24,298 bases of DNA from Bacillota bacterium (lineage in GTDB: Bacteria; Bacillota; Clostridia; Lachnospirales; Lachnospiraceae). Under the pieces are notes generated by a model. It was not told the origin of the DNA. It saw only the letters and a list, made by a program, of their open reading frames with translations, and did no database searches. The position numbers and the translations under genes are program-made. Below, one piece after another: positions 1 through 7,719 of this stretch (its first letter is position 1; each line of letters opens with the position of its first letter). The stretch spans positions 1-24,298 of the forward strand of contig JAEWSD010000222.1 of the NCBI GenBank assembly GCA_023398615.1, in the 5' to 3' direction.

Positions 1-140
1 TTTATAATCTGATTATAACTTATTTCCCCAATTTTAGCAATTAGTATTTTATGCAATCCTTACAAAAAAAATCGATACAAATTGGCAATAATGCACAAAT
101 ATAGTTGCATGTTTCGGCTGTTACCCCCTGCCAACCGTCA

Positions 141-305
141 CTAGTGCTCTGTAACTCCTTAATCTTTACTTTGTACGATAGGATGATTGTTCCAATGCAA
201 GGCGGAGGAATGAGCTGTAGCGGTGGCTACAGCGATTGACGACAACACAGCAGTTGGACAATCAGACCAGTACAAAGTAAAGTTTTAAGGGTTACGGAGT
301 ACTAG
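141..305. repeat. Long imperfect palindrome with nested hairpins (MITE-like or structured RNA)
   Basis: The outer arms 141-176 and 270-305 are inverted repeats matching at 30 of 36 positions, several mismatches being G-U compatible. Inside them TGATTGTTCCAA (184-195) pairs with TTGGACAATCA (254-264) with one bulge, and a perfect 7-bp hairpin CTGTAGC-GGTG-GCTACAG lies at 215-232. Three nested stems with the mismatches concentrated in the outer arm suggest either a miniature inverted-repeat element or a folded RNA. No ORF is credible inside. I do not recognise a named RNA family. The rest of 1-140 is AT-rich and shows nothing I can name. Confidence 0.6.
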
Positions 306-307
306 CT

Positions 308-340
308 TGTGTCTATGAACATGGGAACATCATAGACACA
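308..340. repeat. Perfect 11-bp inverted repeat (hairpin)
   Basis: TGTGTCTATGA (308-318) and TCATAGACACA (330-340) are perfect inverted repeats around an 11-nt loop. The hairpin directly abuts the larger palindrome at 141-305 and lies downstream of the minus-strand gene ending at 410. No T-run follows on the minus strand, so it is not a standard terminator. Its right arm resembles part of the palindrome near 21240-21257 (GGAACATCA followed by AGACACA), hinting at a related repeat family. Confidence 0.45.
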
Positions 341-409
341 GGTAAGAATTTTCAAAATATCTGGATATTTCAATCATACAGGAGGAATGGTGACAACAGT
401 ATGTCGTAT

Positions 410-1330
410 TTAGCGGTACATTTCCAAAACCTCTTCCGCCTTTTTGCAAAGCTGCCGTTTCAGACTGTCCGGTTCAAGCACCATGACGCTGTTTCCAAGC
501 GCCAGAAGGGTGGCAAACCATGCATGCTCATTCTCGGGCAGATGCAGCTTTAAAATAAAATCACCGTTTTCATATTCTTCCTCTATTTTACCGTTCAAAT
601 ATTCCAATACCTGCATTTTAACCCCGCTCTTGCACCTCAGCCGGATATCCAAATAGTTACGCCTGTTTACAGTGTCGTGCTGTTTCAGAAGGATATCCGC
701 ATTTTCATGTTGATGCAAAAAACGTTTATTTGTCACGCTCAGACGACTCATGCGAACCAGCTTAAAAAGCCTGTAATCCTCTTTGGCAGTACAGAAAGCA
801 AACAGATACCACGAATACCACCTGTAAGTCAGAGCCACCGGCTCGGCTTCACGGCTGCTTCGTGTACCGTAAGAATCCGTATAGTCGAAAGAGATAACAG
901 CCTTTTGTGCAATGGCCTCCCCGAGTAAAGTCAAATTTCTCTGAATATCCTCACACTCACGCAGCACACTGAAATCCAGAATAATTCCTGCGGAAGACGG
1001 CTTCTCCCTCATAATCGCCCGGATCTTTTCAAGCGTAGCATCAATTTTGGGATTGTCGTAAGCCGTGGATAATCCCTTTAAGGCCGTCAGTATAAAGGAA
1101 TAATCGTCGCTGTCCGCCGGTTGACGCTCCATCTTAAAGCTGTTTAAGATTTCATAACCGCCGTCGGTGCCATACGTCGAAGAAACCGGGATTCCGGCAA
1201 GGTTCAACGCTTCCATGTCACGCTGAATGGTCCTTTTAGAAACCTCGAATTTATCGGCCAATGTTCGTGCAGACACTTTTCCTCTATTCAATAAATAGAT
1301 TGTTATTCCGAGTAATCTGTCAATTCTCAT
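410..1330 (-). CDS. DeoR/HTH_11-type transcriptional regulator with WYL domain
   Basis: A cytoplasmic one-component regulator of about 306 residues. The N-terminus (MRIDRLLGITIYLLNRGKVS) followed by a helix-turn-helix with SKRTIQRDMEAL is the typical start of clostridial HTH_11-WYL proteins. The WYL domain is visible around residues 130-215, with WYSWYLFAF and the RLFKLVRM segment in the expected places. WYL domains are thought to bind small ligands or nucleic acids. An in-frame TTG at 1363 would add 11 residues, but the ATG at 1330 matches the family start better; neither has a strong ribosome binding site. The gene follows the permease gene by a few tens of bases and is probably the last gene of the TetR-ABC operon. 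The target is unknown. Confidence 0.85.
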   Translation of the reverse strand: MRIDRLLGITIYLLNRGKVSARTLADKFEVSKRTIQRDMEALNLAGIPVSSTYGTDGGYEILNSFKMERQPADSDDYSFILTALKGLSTAYDNPKIDATLEKIRAIMREKPSSAGIILDFSVLRECEDIQRNLTLLGEAIAQKAVISFDYTDSYGTRSSREAEPVALTYRWYSWYLFAFCTAKEDYRLFKLVRMSRLSVTNKRFLHQHENADILLKQHDTVNRRNYLDIRLRCKSGVKMQVLEYLNGKIEEEYENGDFILKLHLPENEHAWFATLLALGNSVMVLEPDSLKRQLCKKAEEVLEMYR

Positions 1331-1364
1331 ACTAACACCCGTGCCTTTCAATTTTTCTTTCAAC

Positions 1365-3605
1365 CTATTCCGTCCCTGCTTTCAAGGCTTCGCTCATCGG
1401 GATACGTGCCACCTTTTTCCTGCACAGCAATTTTGCCAGCTCATAAGTGGCCAGTACAACAATAAAGCCCAACAGCATATACCAAAAGTTCAGCTTAACC
1501 GGCAGTACCAGCTGCAGGCTTTCCGTCAAAGAGTTATACAGTGCCCCCACCGTTCCTAATAAGGCCGGGATACCGAGCAAATAGCCAAGCACAACGATCA
1601 GGGTATTGCTGCCTAATATCAATTTGCCGATTTCCTTCTTTCTGTATCCGAATATCTTCATTAACGAGATGCCGGTCCGGCTCTCGTCAACTACCAGGCC
1701 GGTTACAATATAAATGATGATCAGCCCGAGGATAAAGGCGGCCGCAATCAGCCCGTAAATCATTCCGCCCATTTGATTGATCAGCATACCAAGACCCGTG
1801 ACGATTGCATCGATGGATTTCGTACTCTGAATCTCCCCTTCGTCAAAGGTCATGGGGTCGTCGCTCCATATGCCGATGTAAGCATCCGCAGGCAGCCCAA
1901 ACTCGGCGTTAAAGCTGCTAAGGGGCATAAACATAAAATCCCCCGCATAGGTATCGGCAACCTGTTCTATGATAAAGGTGTGTTCCTTTCCGTCCTCCGT
2001 GTCAAATACCGTAAGGCTGCCGCCCGCTTTCACATTCAGCTTTTTGGCCAGGGGAGCCGTTATTGTGGTCTGCTCCGGTTTCAGCGGCCGCCCGGAGGTA
2101 TCTTTCAACCGGATCCTTTCGGTGTCCGGCAGGACACCGGTAACATAAAAGCTGACATCCTCATCCCCGGCAAGGCTCACATACGCGGCGCCGAACTGCT
2201 CGGTTCCCGCCGGCGGAACTCCGGTTTTCTGAGAAGCGAAGACATACTCATACTTAAGGTTGTATAATTCCCTTACACCCTCATTTAACATATAATCGAC
2301 GGAGCTCTTCATTGTGAGGCCATAGAGCACAAGCATCGTCGCCGCAACCACCCCGAACAGCAGGAAGAAGGTCCTGGATAAGCTGCGGACCTGTTCCCTG
2401 ATCCGGAATTTGGTATCAAATTTCAGCCGGTCAAGGCGCAGGCTCCGCTCAATGAAATTAGCTTTATTTTTTACTTCTCCGCCTTTCATCAGTATGGCCG
2501 GCTGTGTTTTGAGCATCCTCCCGGTAATTCCCCATGTAACGCCGCACAGGACGATTATCGGAAGCAGGACGGCAAAAACAATCAGCCGGGGATTGAATAC
2601 CGTTTCATAAACCGGCATCGGGAAGGCGGTCAGCATAAAGCGAAATACATTGCCCGTCAGCAATATCCCTGCTATGGAGCCGGTTGCCGAACCAACTGCG
2701 GATACCAGAAGCGGAAACATCAGGTAATGACGGCGCAGCTCCCGTCTTCTATAGCCCTGCGCATAGAACATCCCGATGATGACCGATTCGCTCTTTATCA
2801 TCCGCCACATCAGCATTCCAAGCAGGACACAGGTGAGCGCAAGCATGGCAAGCGGTACGGCGGCGCTCATTGTGGATAATACACTGACCTCCATAGGGAC
2901 ATAGGACACGTTGATTTTCTTTTCGGTGCTTTGCCAGGCGCTTATTTGGATTCCTTCCGAACGCAGTGCGTTTTTTACCGCCGCTTCCTGAGATTTAATC
3001 GTTTCTCTTTTATCAAAACGTATGGCATAAACAATGTTTCGGTCCGGCAGAGCGTCAAAATCCGATTTGCCCGCAACACCCAGCCCGAAGGTCTTGGGGT
3101 CGTTCATGATCTCTTCTTTTGACTTGACAACATAGATATAATTCGGCAGGACGGTGTAGCCGGATACCACAAAAGCCTTGTCCGCAACTGTGATCGTATC
3201 GCCGATCGCATAGCCGTTTGTCTCGGCAAACAACCGGTCAAGCATAATTTCCGAGGTCCCAGGCAGACTGCCTTCCTCAACGGCAGGAATATTGACCTCA
3301 TCCATCACGGAAAGCACCCGCAGGGTCTGACCGGGCTTCACTTCACAGTCCGCCGTGCCGCCGGCCTCAACCCTCGCTCCAAACTGCTCCGCAAGGGCGG
3401 CGGTATCGATTTCTCCGTCGGCGGAAAACTCCGCGTCGGATAAAAAGTTCTGTCCGGAAAATGTCTGAAAGGTATTGTTAAGATTGATCGAGGTCATATT
3501 CAGCATGACAAACATCATACTGCTGATCATCAGCATAAGCATGGAGCCGATATACCGGGCCTTATGCTCCAGCATAGTCCGTATTACTTTTCTAAACAGC
3601 GTCAT
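1365..3605 (-). CDS. ABC transporter permease, FtsX/MacB-like, two FtsX domains
   Basis: A membrane protein of about 746 residues. One membrane segment near residues 18-38 is followed by a large extracytoplasmic region, three segments at about 245-365, another near 415-435, a second extracytoplasmic region, and a C-terminal group of three at about 610-730. This is the duplicated FtsX architecture used by MacB/LolCDE-type and antimicrobial-peptide exporters, which act mechanically on substrates at the membrane surface. The ATG at 3605 overlaps the stop codon of the ATPase gene by one base (TAATG), implying translational coupling; a GTG at 3611 is an alternative start. The partner is the ATPase encoded just upstream. 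The substrate cannot be read from the sequence; the linked TetR gene suggests an inducible drug, peptide or lipid substrate. Confidence 0.85.
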   Translation of the reverse strand: MTLFRKVIRTMLEHKARYIGSMLMLMISSMMFVMLNMTSINLNNTFQTFSGQNFLSDAEFSADGEIDTAALAEQFGARVEAGGTADCEVKPGQTLRVLSVMDEVNIPAVEEGSLPGTSEIMLDRLFAETNGYAIGDTITVADKAFVVSGYTVLPNYIYVVKSKEEIMNDPKTFGLGVAGKSDFDALPDRNIVYAIRFDKRETIKSQEAAVKNALRSEGIQISAWQSTEKKINVSYVPMEVSVLSTMSAAVPLAMLALTCVLLGMLMWRMIKSESVIIGMFYAQGYRRRELRRHYLMFPLLVSAVGSATGSIAGILLTGNVFRFMLTAFPMPVYETVFNPRLIVFAVLLPIIVLCGVTWGITGRMLKTQPAILMKGGEVKNKANFIERSLRLDRLKFDTKFRIREQVRSLSRTFFLLFGVVAATMLVLYGLTMKSSVDYMLNEGVRELYNLKYEYVFASQKTGVPPAGTEQFGAAYVSLAGDEDVSFYVTGVLPDTERIRLKDTSGRPLKPEQTTITAPLAKKLNVKAGGSLTVFDTEDGKEHTFIIEQVADTYAGDFMFMPLSSFNAEFGLPADAYIGIWSDDPMTFDEGEIQSTKSIDAIVTGLGMLINQMGGMIYGLIAAAFILGLIIIYIVTGLVVDESRTGISLMKIFGYRKKEIGKLILGSNTLIVVLGYLLGIPALLGTVGALYNSLTESLQLVLPVKLNFWYMLLGFIVVLATYELAKLLCRKKVARIPMSEALKAGTE

Positions 3606-4303
3606 TACCACTCAATCCTTTCCGCCTGGGCAACCGTCTCATTAACCGTTTCCTCCGCGATCAGCCCGTTTCTGAGTTTATATACACGATTGGCCATAGC
3701 CGCAATGGCGGCATTATGGGTAATCATCAATATGGTTGTTCCATACGTCCCGTTTACCTGCTGCAGGAGCTTAAGTATACTGCGGGATGTTTGATAATCG
3801 AGTGCGCCGGTCGGCTCGTCGCAAAGCAGCAGCTTCGGGTTCTTAATAATCGCCCTTGCAATCGCCACCCTTTGCTGCTCTCCGCCGCTAAGCTCCCTTG
3901 GGAAACGGCGCTTTTTATCCGAAAGCCCGACCGCCTGCAAGACCTCATCAAGCTTAAGAGGCGATCTGCTGATGTTGGAACAGACCTCAATATTTTCGGA
4001 AACCGTCAGATTTGGCACGAGATTGTAAAACTGAAAGACAAAGCCTACACTAAGCCTGCGGTATTCGGTCAATTGTCCGTCACTGTACCCGGATATGTCG
4101 GTTCCGTCAATAAAAACACTGCCGCTGTCCGCCCGGTCCACACCGCCCAGAATATTCATCAGCGTGGATTTGCCCGAGCCGGACGGCCCGAGGATAACAC
4201 CGGTTTCACCTTTTTCCATTCCTATATTGATACCCTGCAGCACTTCGTTTACCACCGCACCTGCGGCATAGCTTTTTCTCAGGTTTAAACCTTCGATAAA
4301 CAT
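3605..4303 (-). CDS. ABC transporter ATP-binding protein, MacB/LolD-like
   Basis: An ATPase of about 232 residues that would energise the adjacent FtsX permease at the inner face of the membrane. Visible motifs are Walker A GPSGSGKST, the Q-loop region FVFQFYNLVPNLT, signature LSGGEQQRVAIARA, Walker B LLLCDEPTGALD and the H-loop in MITHN, all of the LolD/MacB subfamily. The ATG at 4303 has AAAGGAGG about 8 nt upstream; the longer frame from 4333 runs into the TetR gene and is unlikely. There is one base between the TetR stop (4305) and this start, and a one-base overlap with the permease start, so the three are one operon. Confidence 0.9.
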   Translation of the reverse strand: MFIEGLNLRKSYAAGAVVNEVLQGINIGMEKGETGVILGPSGSGKSTLMNILGGVDRADSGSVFIDGTDISGYSDGQLTEYRRLSVGFVFQFYNLVPNLTVSENIEVCSNISRSPLKLDEVLQAVGLSDKKRRFPRELSGGEQQRVAIARAIIKNPKLLLCDEPTGALDYQTSRSILKLLQQVNGTYGTTILMITHNAAIAAMANRVYKLRNGLIAEETVNETVAQAERIEW

Positions 4304-4304
4304 A

Positions 4305-4928
4305 TCATTGCTCCTCCTTTTTATAGAAAACACGTTTTAAAATATCAAAATATACATCCCATTCATCAAGCAGTCCGGCAGCCGTATCTGCAAAGGTATT
4401 GATATTTTTCCTTTGCTGTTCCGAAAAGCTTAGAATGGTCCAGTTAATGATATCCAAAGCTTTTTGAATATCGACATCGTCCCGGAATTTTGACCAGTCA
4501 ATGTTCCTGTAGCCCCGTTCAAAGCCGCTTTCAATCATATCCTTCTGAAACCTTTCAATCTCACCTTTGACTTCGGCGGAATCCTCACGGGCCGCGGAAT
4601 TCAAAAAATCAAATGCCTGGGGATATTGCTTATACGTTTTGAATTTTATCAGTCCGATCGCCTTCAGCCGCTTGAAAAGGTCCGTTTCCTCCCGATCCAC
4701 CTGCTCGTAGATCTTTTGGATAATCCCAAGCACATAATCAATTAAGAACAGATACAAACCTTTTTTGCTTTTAAAATAGCTGAATAACGCTCCCTTGGAT
4801 ATTTCCGCTTCCCTGATGATTTCGTTGGTGGAAGCCTTATCATAACCGTTTCGGGCAAATTCCTTCAAAGACGCATTAATGATGCGTTCCCTTCTTTCTT
4901 CCTTTAAGTTAAAAAACTTCGAATAAAT
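4305..4928 (-). CDS. TetR/AcrR family transcriptional regulator
   Basis: A repressor of about 207 residues. The N-terminal TetR DNA-binding domain reads ERRERIINASLKEFARNGYD, then STNEIIREAEISKGALFSYF. The C-terminal half is helical and divergent, as expected for the ligand-binding part. The open frame reaches a TTG at 4997, but that codon overlaps the -10 box, so it cannot be the start. The family start pattern (YSKFFNLKEERRERI) and a purine-rich AGGAAGGGG about 8 nt upstream point to a rare ATT start at 4928. The gene heads a TetR-ATPase-permease-WYL operon and is probably autoregulated through the operator pair in its promoter. Ligand unknown. Confidence 0.85.
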   Translation of the reverse strand: MYSKFFNLKEERRERIINASLKEFARNGYDKASTNEIIREAEISKGALFSYFKSKKGLYLFLIDYVLGIIQKIYEQVDREETDLFKRLKAIGLIKFKTYKQYPQAFDFLNSAAREDSAEVKGEIERFQKDMIESGFERGYRNIDWSKFRDDVDIQKALDIINWTILSFSEQQRKNINTFADTAAGLLDEWDVYFDILKRVFYKKEEQ

Positions 4929-4964
4929 AGTGATCGTCCCCTTCCTGTATGACAAAACGCAAAA

Positions 4965-5014
4965 TGACCACCCTGGTCGTCTTCTATTATATATCAAACG
5001 ACCAGGGTGGTCAA
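4965..5014 (-). promoter_or_regulatory. TetR-operon promoter with duplicated palindromic operator
   Basis: On the minus strand TTGACC (5014-5009) and TATAAT (4991-4986) are separated by exactly 17 nt, a near-consensus sigma-A promoter. Two copies of a 13-nt palindrome GACCA-CCC-TGGTC lie within perfect 15-nt inverted arms at 4965-4979 and 4999-5013. One copy overlaps the -35 box and the other lies just after the expected transcription start, the classical placement for TetR autorepression. That the adjacent TetR protein is the binder is inference. Confidence 0.8.
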
Positions 5015-5035
5015 TATACTTTTTAAAAAAAGAAA

Positions 5036-5653
5036 TTACTCACAGGAATCATTATATACGGTTACTTTCATACCGTCCCTGAACTGCTGTGCCTCCGCCC
5101 GAAGCCCCATATCCGGCAGTTCCTTTTCAAACCATCGGGGGATATGGTCACAATCGATGATGATTTGCTGAAACCCCCCCTCCTTAAAGAAGGGAAGAAG
5201 GACCTGCTTGGAGGTCAGAGAATTCTTATCACTCATGATCTCCTTCAGATTAATATAATAGTTGCCTTCCTTTATCATCTCCGGTACCACCGGTTTCTTT
5301 TGTATGATTTTCTTTTCCTGCTCCTTTAGCTCACTGTGATAGACATAATCCAGATGCTCCTCCGGATCTCCTTCCATCTCCCAGATATTAAACAGCAGGC
5401 CTTCGAAAAAGGTAAAATAAACCCCGTTCAATTCTTTTGCTATCAGCAACCTGCATTTGCCAAGCCATGCTCCCAGCTCTCTTAACCCGTTCCTCACTGC
5501 GGCGGGGGTTTTGTGTTCTCCCAAATGATACCTGTATTCTCTCATAATCTCCCAACCTCCCTCCGCCCTGGAATATATCTTAACGGATGTATTGTCTCCA
5601 AAAGCAGCCGTCTTGCCCTGTTCATCCACAACAACCGCGATATCCATATCCAT
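5036..5653 (-). CDS. anfO: AnfO-family nitrogenase accessory protein
   Basis: A soluble protein of 205 residues resembling the AnfO family (first described in Fe-only nitrogenase operons of Azotobacter and Rhodobacter). Recognisable parts are the start (IAVVVDEQGKTAAF, then KIYSRAEGGWEIMREYRY), the middle stretch GVYFTFFEGLLFNIWEMEG, and the C-terminal IIIDCDHIPRWFEKELPDMG. The exact biochemical role of AnfO is not settled; reports link it to function of alternative nitrogenases. The start at 5653 has AGGAGG about 8 nt upstream. It lies 25 nt after nifV-alpha and is the last gene of the operon. I see no hairpin terminator between it and the TetR promoter 22 nt downstream. Its presence beside a vanadium rather than Fe-only enzyme is notable. 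Confidence 0.75.
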   Translation of the reverse strand: MDMDIAVVVDEQGKTAAFGDNTSVKIYSRAEGGWEIMREYRYHLGEHKTPAAVRNGLRELGAWLGKCRLLIAKELNGVYFTFFEGLLFNIWEMEGDPEEHLDYVYHSELKEQEKKIIQKKPVVPEMIKEGNYYINLKEIMSDKNSLTSKQVLLPFFKEGGFQQIIIDCDHIPRWFEKELPDMGLRAEAQQFRDGMKVTVYNDSCE

Positions 5654-5678
5654 ACAATCGCCTCCTGTTTATTTTGAT

Positions 5679-6527
5679 TCAGGCCATTCTGCCGATAGCC
5701 GGCCTGTATTGATAGATCCTGTGTCCGCTGGCCTGTTCTACCAGCCGGGTAAGTTTCCTCATAGGAGCGGCTTTCATCTTCATATCATAGCCGTACAGCC
5801 TGTCAAGGGCCAGAACGAGCTCTTCCAGACATGCGTTCCCGGCTCTTTCCCCGATTCCGGTAACGGTCGCACTGACATAATCCGCACCGGACAGGTATGC
5901 GGCCAGGCTGTTGGCCGCAGCCAGGCCAAAGTCATTGTGCCCGTGGAACTCGATGGGCAGAAAGGACCTTTTAACCAGGTAATCAAATACTTCCTTTGTA
6001 GTAAAAGGATTCAGGCAGCCTACCGTATCCGCATACCGAATACGGATGGCGCCGTACCGATAGCCCAGTTCCGCGACCTTAAGGAAAAAGTTCTTATCTG
6101 CTCTGGAAGCGTCCTCCGCACCGATTAATACGGATGCCCCGTAGGAACGGATGAGCCTTAATGTATTCTCCAGCCGGGATAATACCCAGTTCCGATCCTT
6201 TTGCAGCTTATACCGTATATTGATATCCGATATGGGCACAGAGACATGGATAAAGGAAAACCCGCATTCCAGGGATGCCTTCACATCCTCCGCAACGGCC
6301 CTGTTCCAGGCGATCAGATTAGCGTTCAGATTCATGGCAAGCATCTCCTTTAGCAAAGACTGTTCCTCTCCACCCATTGCGGGAATACCTGCTTCAATCC
6401 ACCGAATTCCGGTTTCCTCCATGACTTTCAGAATCCGCAGTTTATCTTCTGCGGAAAATATCACTCCTGCCGTTTGTTCTCCGTCCCTTAATGTCGTATC
6501 TACCAGATCAAAATTTTGTTCCGACAT
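5679..6527 (-). CDS. nifV-alpha: Homocitrate synthase, N-terminal catalytic subunit (NifV-alpha)
   Basis: Forms homocitrate from acetyl-CoA and 2-oxoglutarate together with the omega subunit; homocitrate is the organic ligand of the nitrogenase cofactor. The 282-residue protein has the DRE-TIM metallolyase signature LVDTTLRDGEQTAGVIFS at its start and the metal-binding HxH in IEFHGHNDFGLAAANS, followed by the conserved ATVTGIGERAGNA. It ends after the barrel and lacks the C-terminal domain of full-length NifV (about 380 residues), which is supplied by the preceding gene. The omega-then-alpha order is that known for Clostridium pasteurianum. The start at 6527 lies inside the omega gene (20-nt overlap) with GGAGGAGG upstream, so translation is coupled. 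Confidence 0.9.
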   Translation of the reverse strand: MSEQNFDLVDTTLRDGEQTAGVIFSAEDKLRILKVMEETGIRWIEAGIPAMGGEEQSLLKEMLAMNLNANLIAWNRAVAEDVKASLECGFSFIHVSVPISDINIRYKLQKDRNWVLSRLENTLRLIRSYGASVLIGAEDASRADKNFFLKVAELGYRYGAIRIRYADTVGCLNPFTTKEVFDYLVKRSFLPIEFHGHNDFGLAAANSLAAYLSGADYVSATVTGIGERAGNACLEELVLALDRLYGYDMKMKAAPMRKLTRLVEQASGHRIYQYRPAIGRMA

Positions 6528-7653
6528 CCTGCAATCCTCCTCCCATGCTTTCCGGAATACTCTGCTTGACCGGTTTATATTTGCCGAATTCCGCCATATA
6601 CAGGTTATTAAGCTGCTTACAGGACAAAGCGGCGTTTTGCTTTATAGCGGTCTGTTTAATCAGTCTCATCAGCTCCGTCAGTTCTTCCTCCGCAAGCTCT
6701 ATCCCCATCTGACGGTACCGCAGGCGTACGGCCGCCTTGCCGGAATGCTTTCCGATGACGATCTTACGTTTGGTTCCTACTTCCTCGGGTCTTATCACTT
6801 CATACAGCTGAGGATTTTTTATGACTCCGTCCACATGGATTCCCGACTCATGAGCGAAAACTCCGCTGCCAATGATCGCTTTGTCCACCGGTACCTTCAG
6901 ATTCAGATACCCCATTATTTTTCTGCAGTCCTTCGCCAGTTTTTCGGTAGAAGGGTTGATCTGTGCCAGTTTAAAGTATTTACAGGCCATCAGGACTTCT
7001 TCCATTGCCGCGGCCTCAGACAGGTTGGCTCCTCCCACAATCGTATGGATCTTATAGATGCCGCAGCTTACTGCCGCCAGGGAATTGGCCGTTGCAAGCC
7101 CCAGGCCGTTACCCGCACAAAATTCAAGTCCGCCGGGAATTTTCGCCCGAAGGAATTTCAAAGCTTCACAGGTACGCAGAGGGTCCAGTAAGCTTTCCCC
7201 GTCACAGTAAAGCAAGCCTTTCAGACCATATTCCTTCATAAGGCAAGCATAGTCCTCCCATTCCTCCGCCCTTACATCCGGTGCATTCAGAAGTTTCAGA
7301 TAAAGCCGGTTATATTCCGAAGCTTTGACTTTTAAACTGTTTTTTAATACGGATAAGTCTTCCCCATGCCTCCAGCGTATGATGCCCCCGTAAGGCGCCC
7401 GTTTATCCGGCCGTTTCTGCTGTTCCGCTCGTTCCCGCCGCTCCGTCTGTTCCCGGAAAGGTTCCGTTTCCACTCTGATTCTCAGTCCGGCCATATCCGC
7501 CGGGAAATCGGCGGCACTGTCTGCGGACAGGTCAACGGCAGTCACACAGTATTTCCCGAGAACCGGCAATATTTCCCTGCTTTGTGCATTTAATTTCTGC
7601 TTTTTAAGAATACTTTCAATGGTATGGTCAATCAGGCGCAATTTATTTTCCAC
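6508..7653 (-). CDS. nifV-omega: Homocitrate synthase, C-terminal subunit (NifV-omega)
   Basis: About 381 residues. The C-terminal third carries the regulatory/communication part of homocitrate and isopropylmalate synthases: SGVFAHESGIHVDGVIKNP, YEVIRPEEVG and KIVIGKHSGKAAV. The N-terminal part is a degenerate barrel: at the place of the metal-binding HGHND of the alpha subunit it has CAGNG (LEFCAGNGLGLATANSLAA), and the DTTLRDGEQ loop is absent. It is therefore probably catalytically dead by itself and works as a complex with NifV-alpha. The likely start is GTG at 7653, 8 nt after AAGGGG; GTG at 7659 is an alternative but too close to the ribosome binding site. A charged low-complexity insert rich in E, R and Q lies near residues 65-85. 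Confidence 0.87.
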   Translation of the reverse strand: MENKLRLIDHTIESILKKQKLNAQSREILPVLGKYCVTAVDLSADSAADFPADMAGLRIRVETEPFREQTERRERAEQQKRPDKRAPYGGIIRWRHGEDLSVLKNSLKVKASEYNRLYLKLLNAPDVRAEEWEDYACLMKEYGLKGLLYCDGESLLDPLRTCEALKFLRAKIPGGLEFCAGNGLGLATANSLAAVSCGIYKIHTIVGGANLSEAAAMEEVLMACKYFKLAQINPSTEKLAKDCRKIMGYLNLKVPVDKAIIGSGVFAHESGIHVDGVIKNPQLYEVIRPEEVGTKRKIVIGKHSGKAAVRLRYRQMGIELAEEELTELMRLIKQTAIKQNAALSCKQLNNLYMAEFGKYKPVKQSIPESMGGGLQDVGTKF

Positions 7654-7685
7654 GGTCACAGCCCCTTTCTCAAACTTCCAAATAC

Positions 7686-7704
7686 GATGCCGCTTTACGG
7701 CATC
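7686..7704 (-). other. Intercistronic hairpin between SBP gene and nifV-omega
   Basis: GATGCCG and CGGCATC form a perfect 7-bp stem with a 5-nt loop in the 66-nt gap. No T-run follows, so it is not a standard terminator; it may set transcript stability or partial attenuation between the transporter and homocitrate parts of the operon. Confidence 0.4.
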
Positions 7705-7719
7705 TTACCGGCAGAGAGC

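Noticed and set aside
141..305. CRISPR array or tRNA-like element
   Set aside because: There is no set of regularly spaced direct repeats, and the folding does not give a cloverleaf; it is a nested palindrome.
380..553. Plus-strand start (AGGAGG, then ATG) reading into the WYL regulator gene
   Set aside because: The first ATG gives an eight-codon frame, the second a short frame antisense to the regulator's coding end; neither shows protein-like sequence.
6151..7191. Long plus-strand open frame of 346 codons opposite nifV genes
   Set aside because: It is antisense to two well-recognised homocitrate synthase genes and its translation matches no family; it is a shadow frame.
7686..7704. Rho-independent terminator between the transporter and nifV genes
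   Set aside because: The 7-bp hairpin is not followed by a T-run on the minus strand, and the genes on both sides belong to the same pathway.
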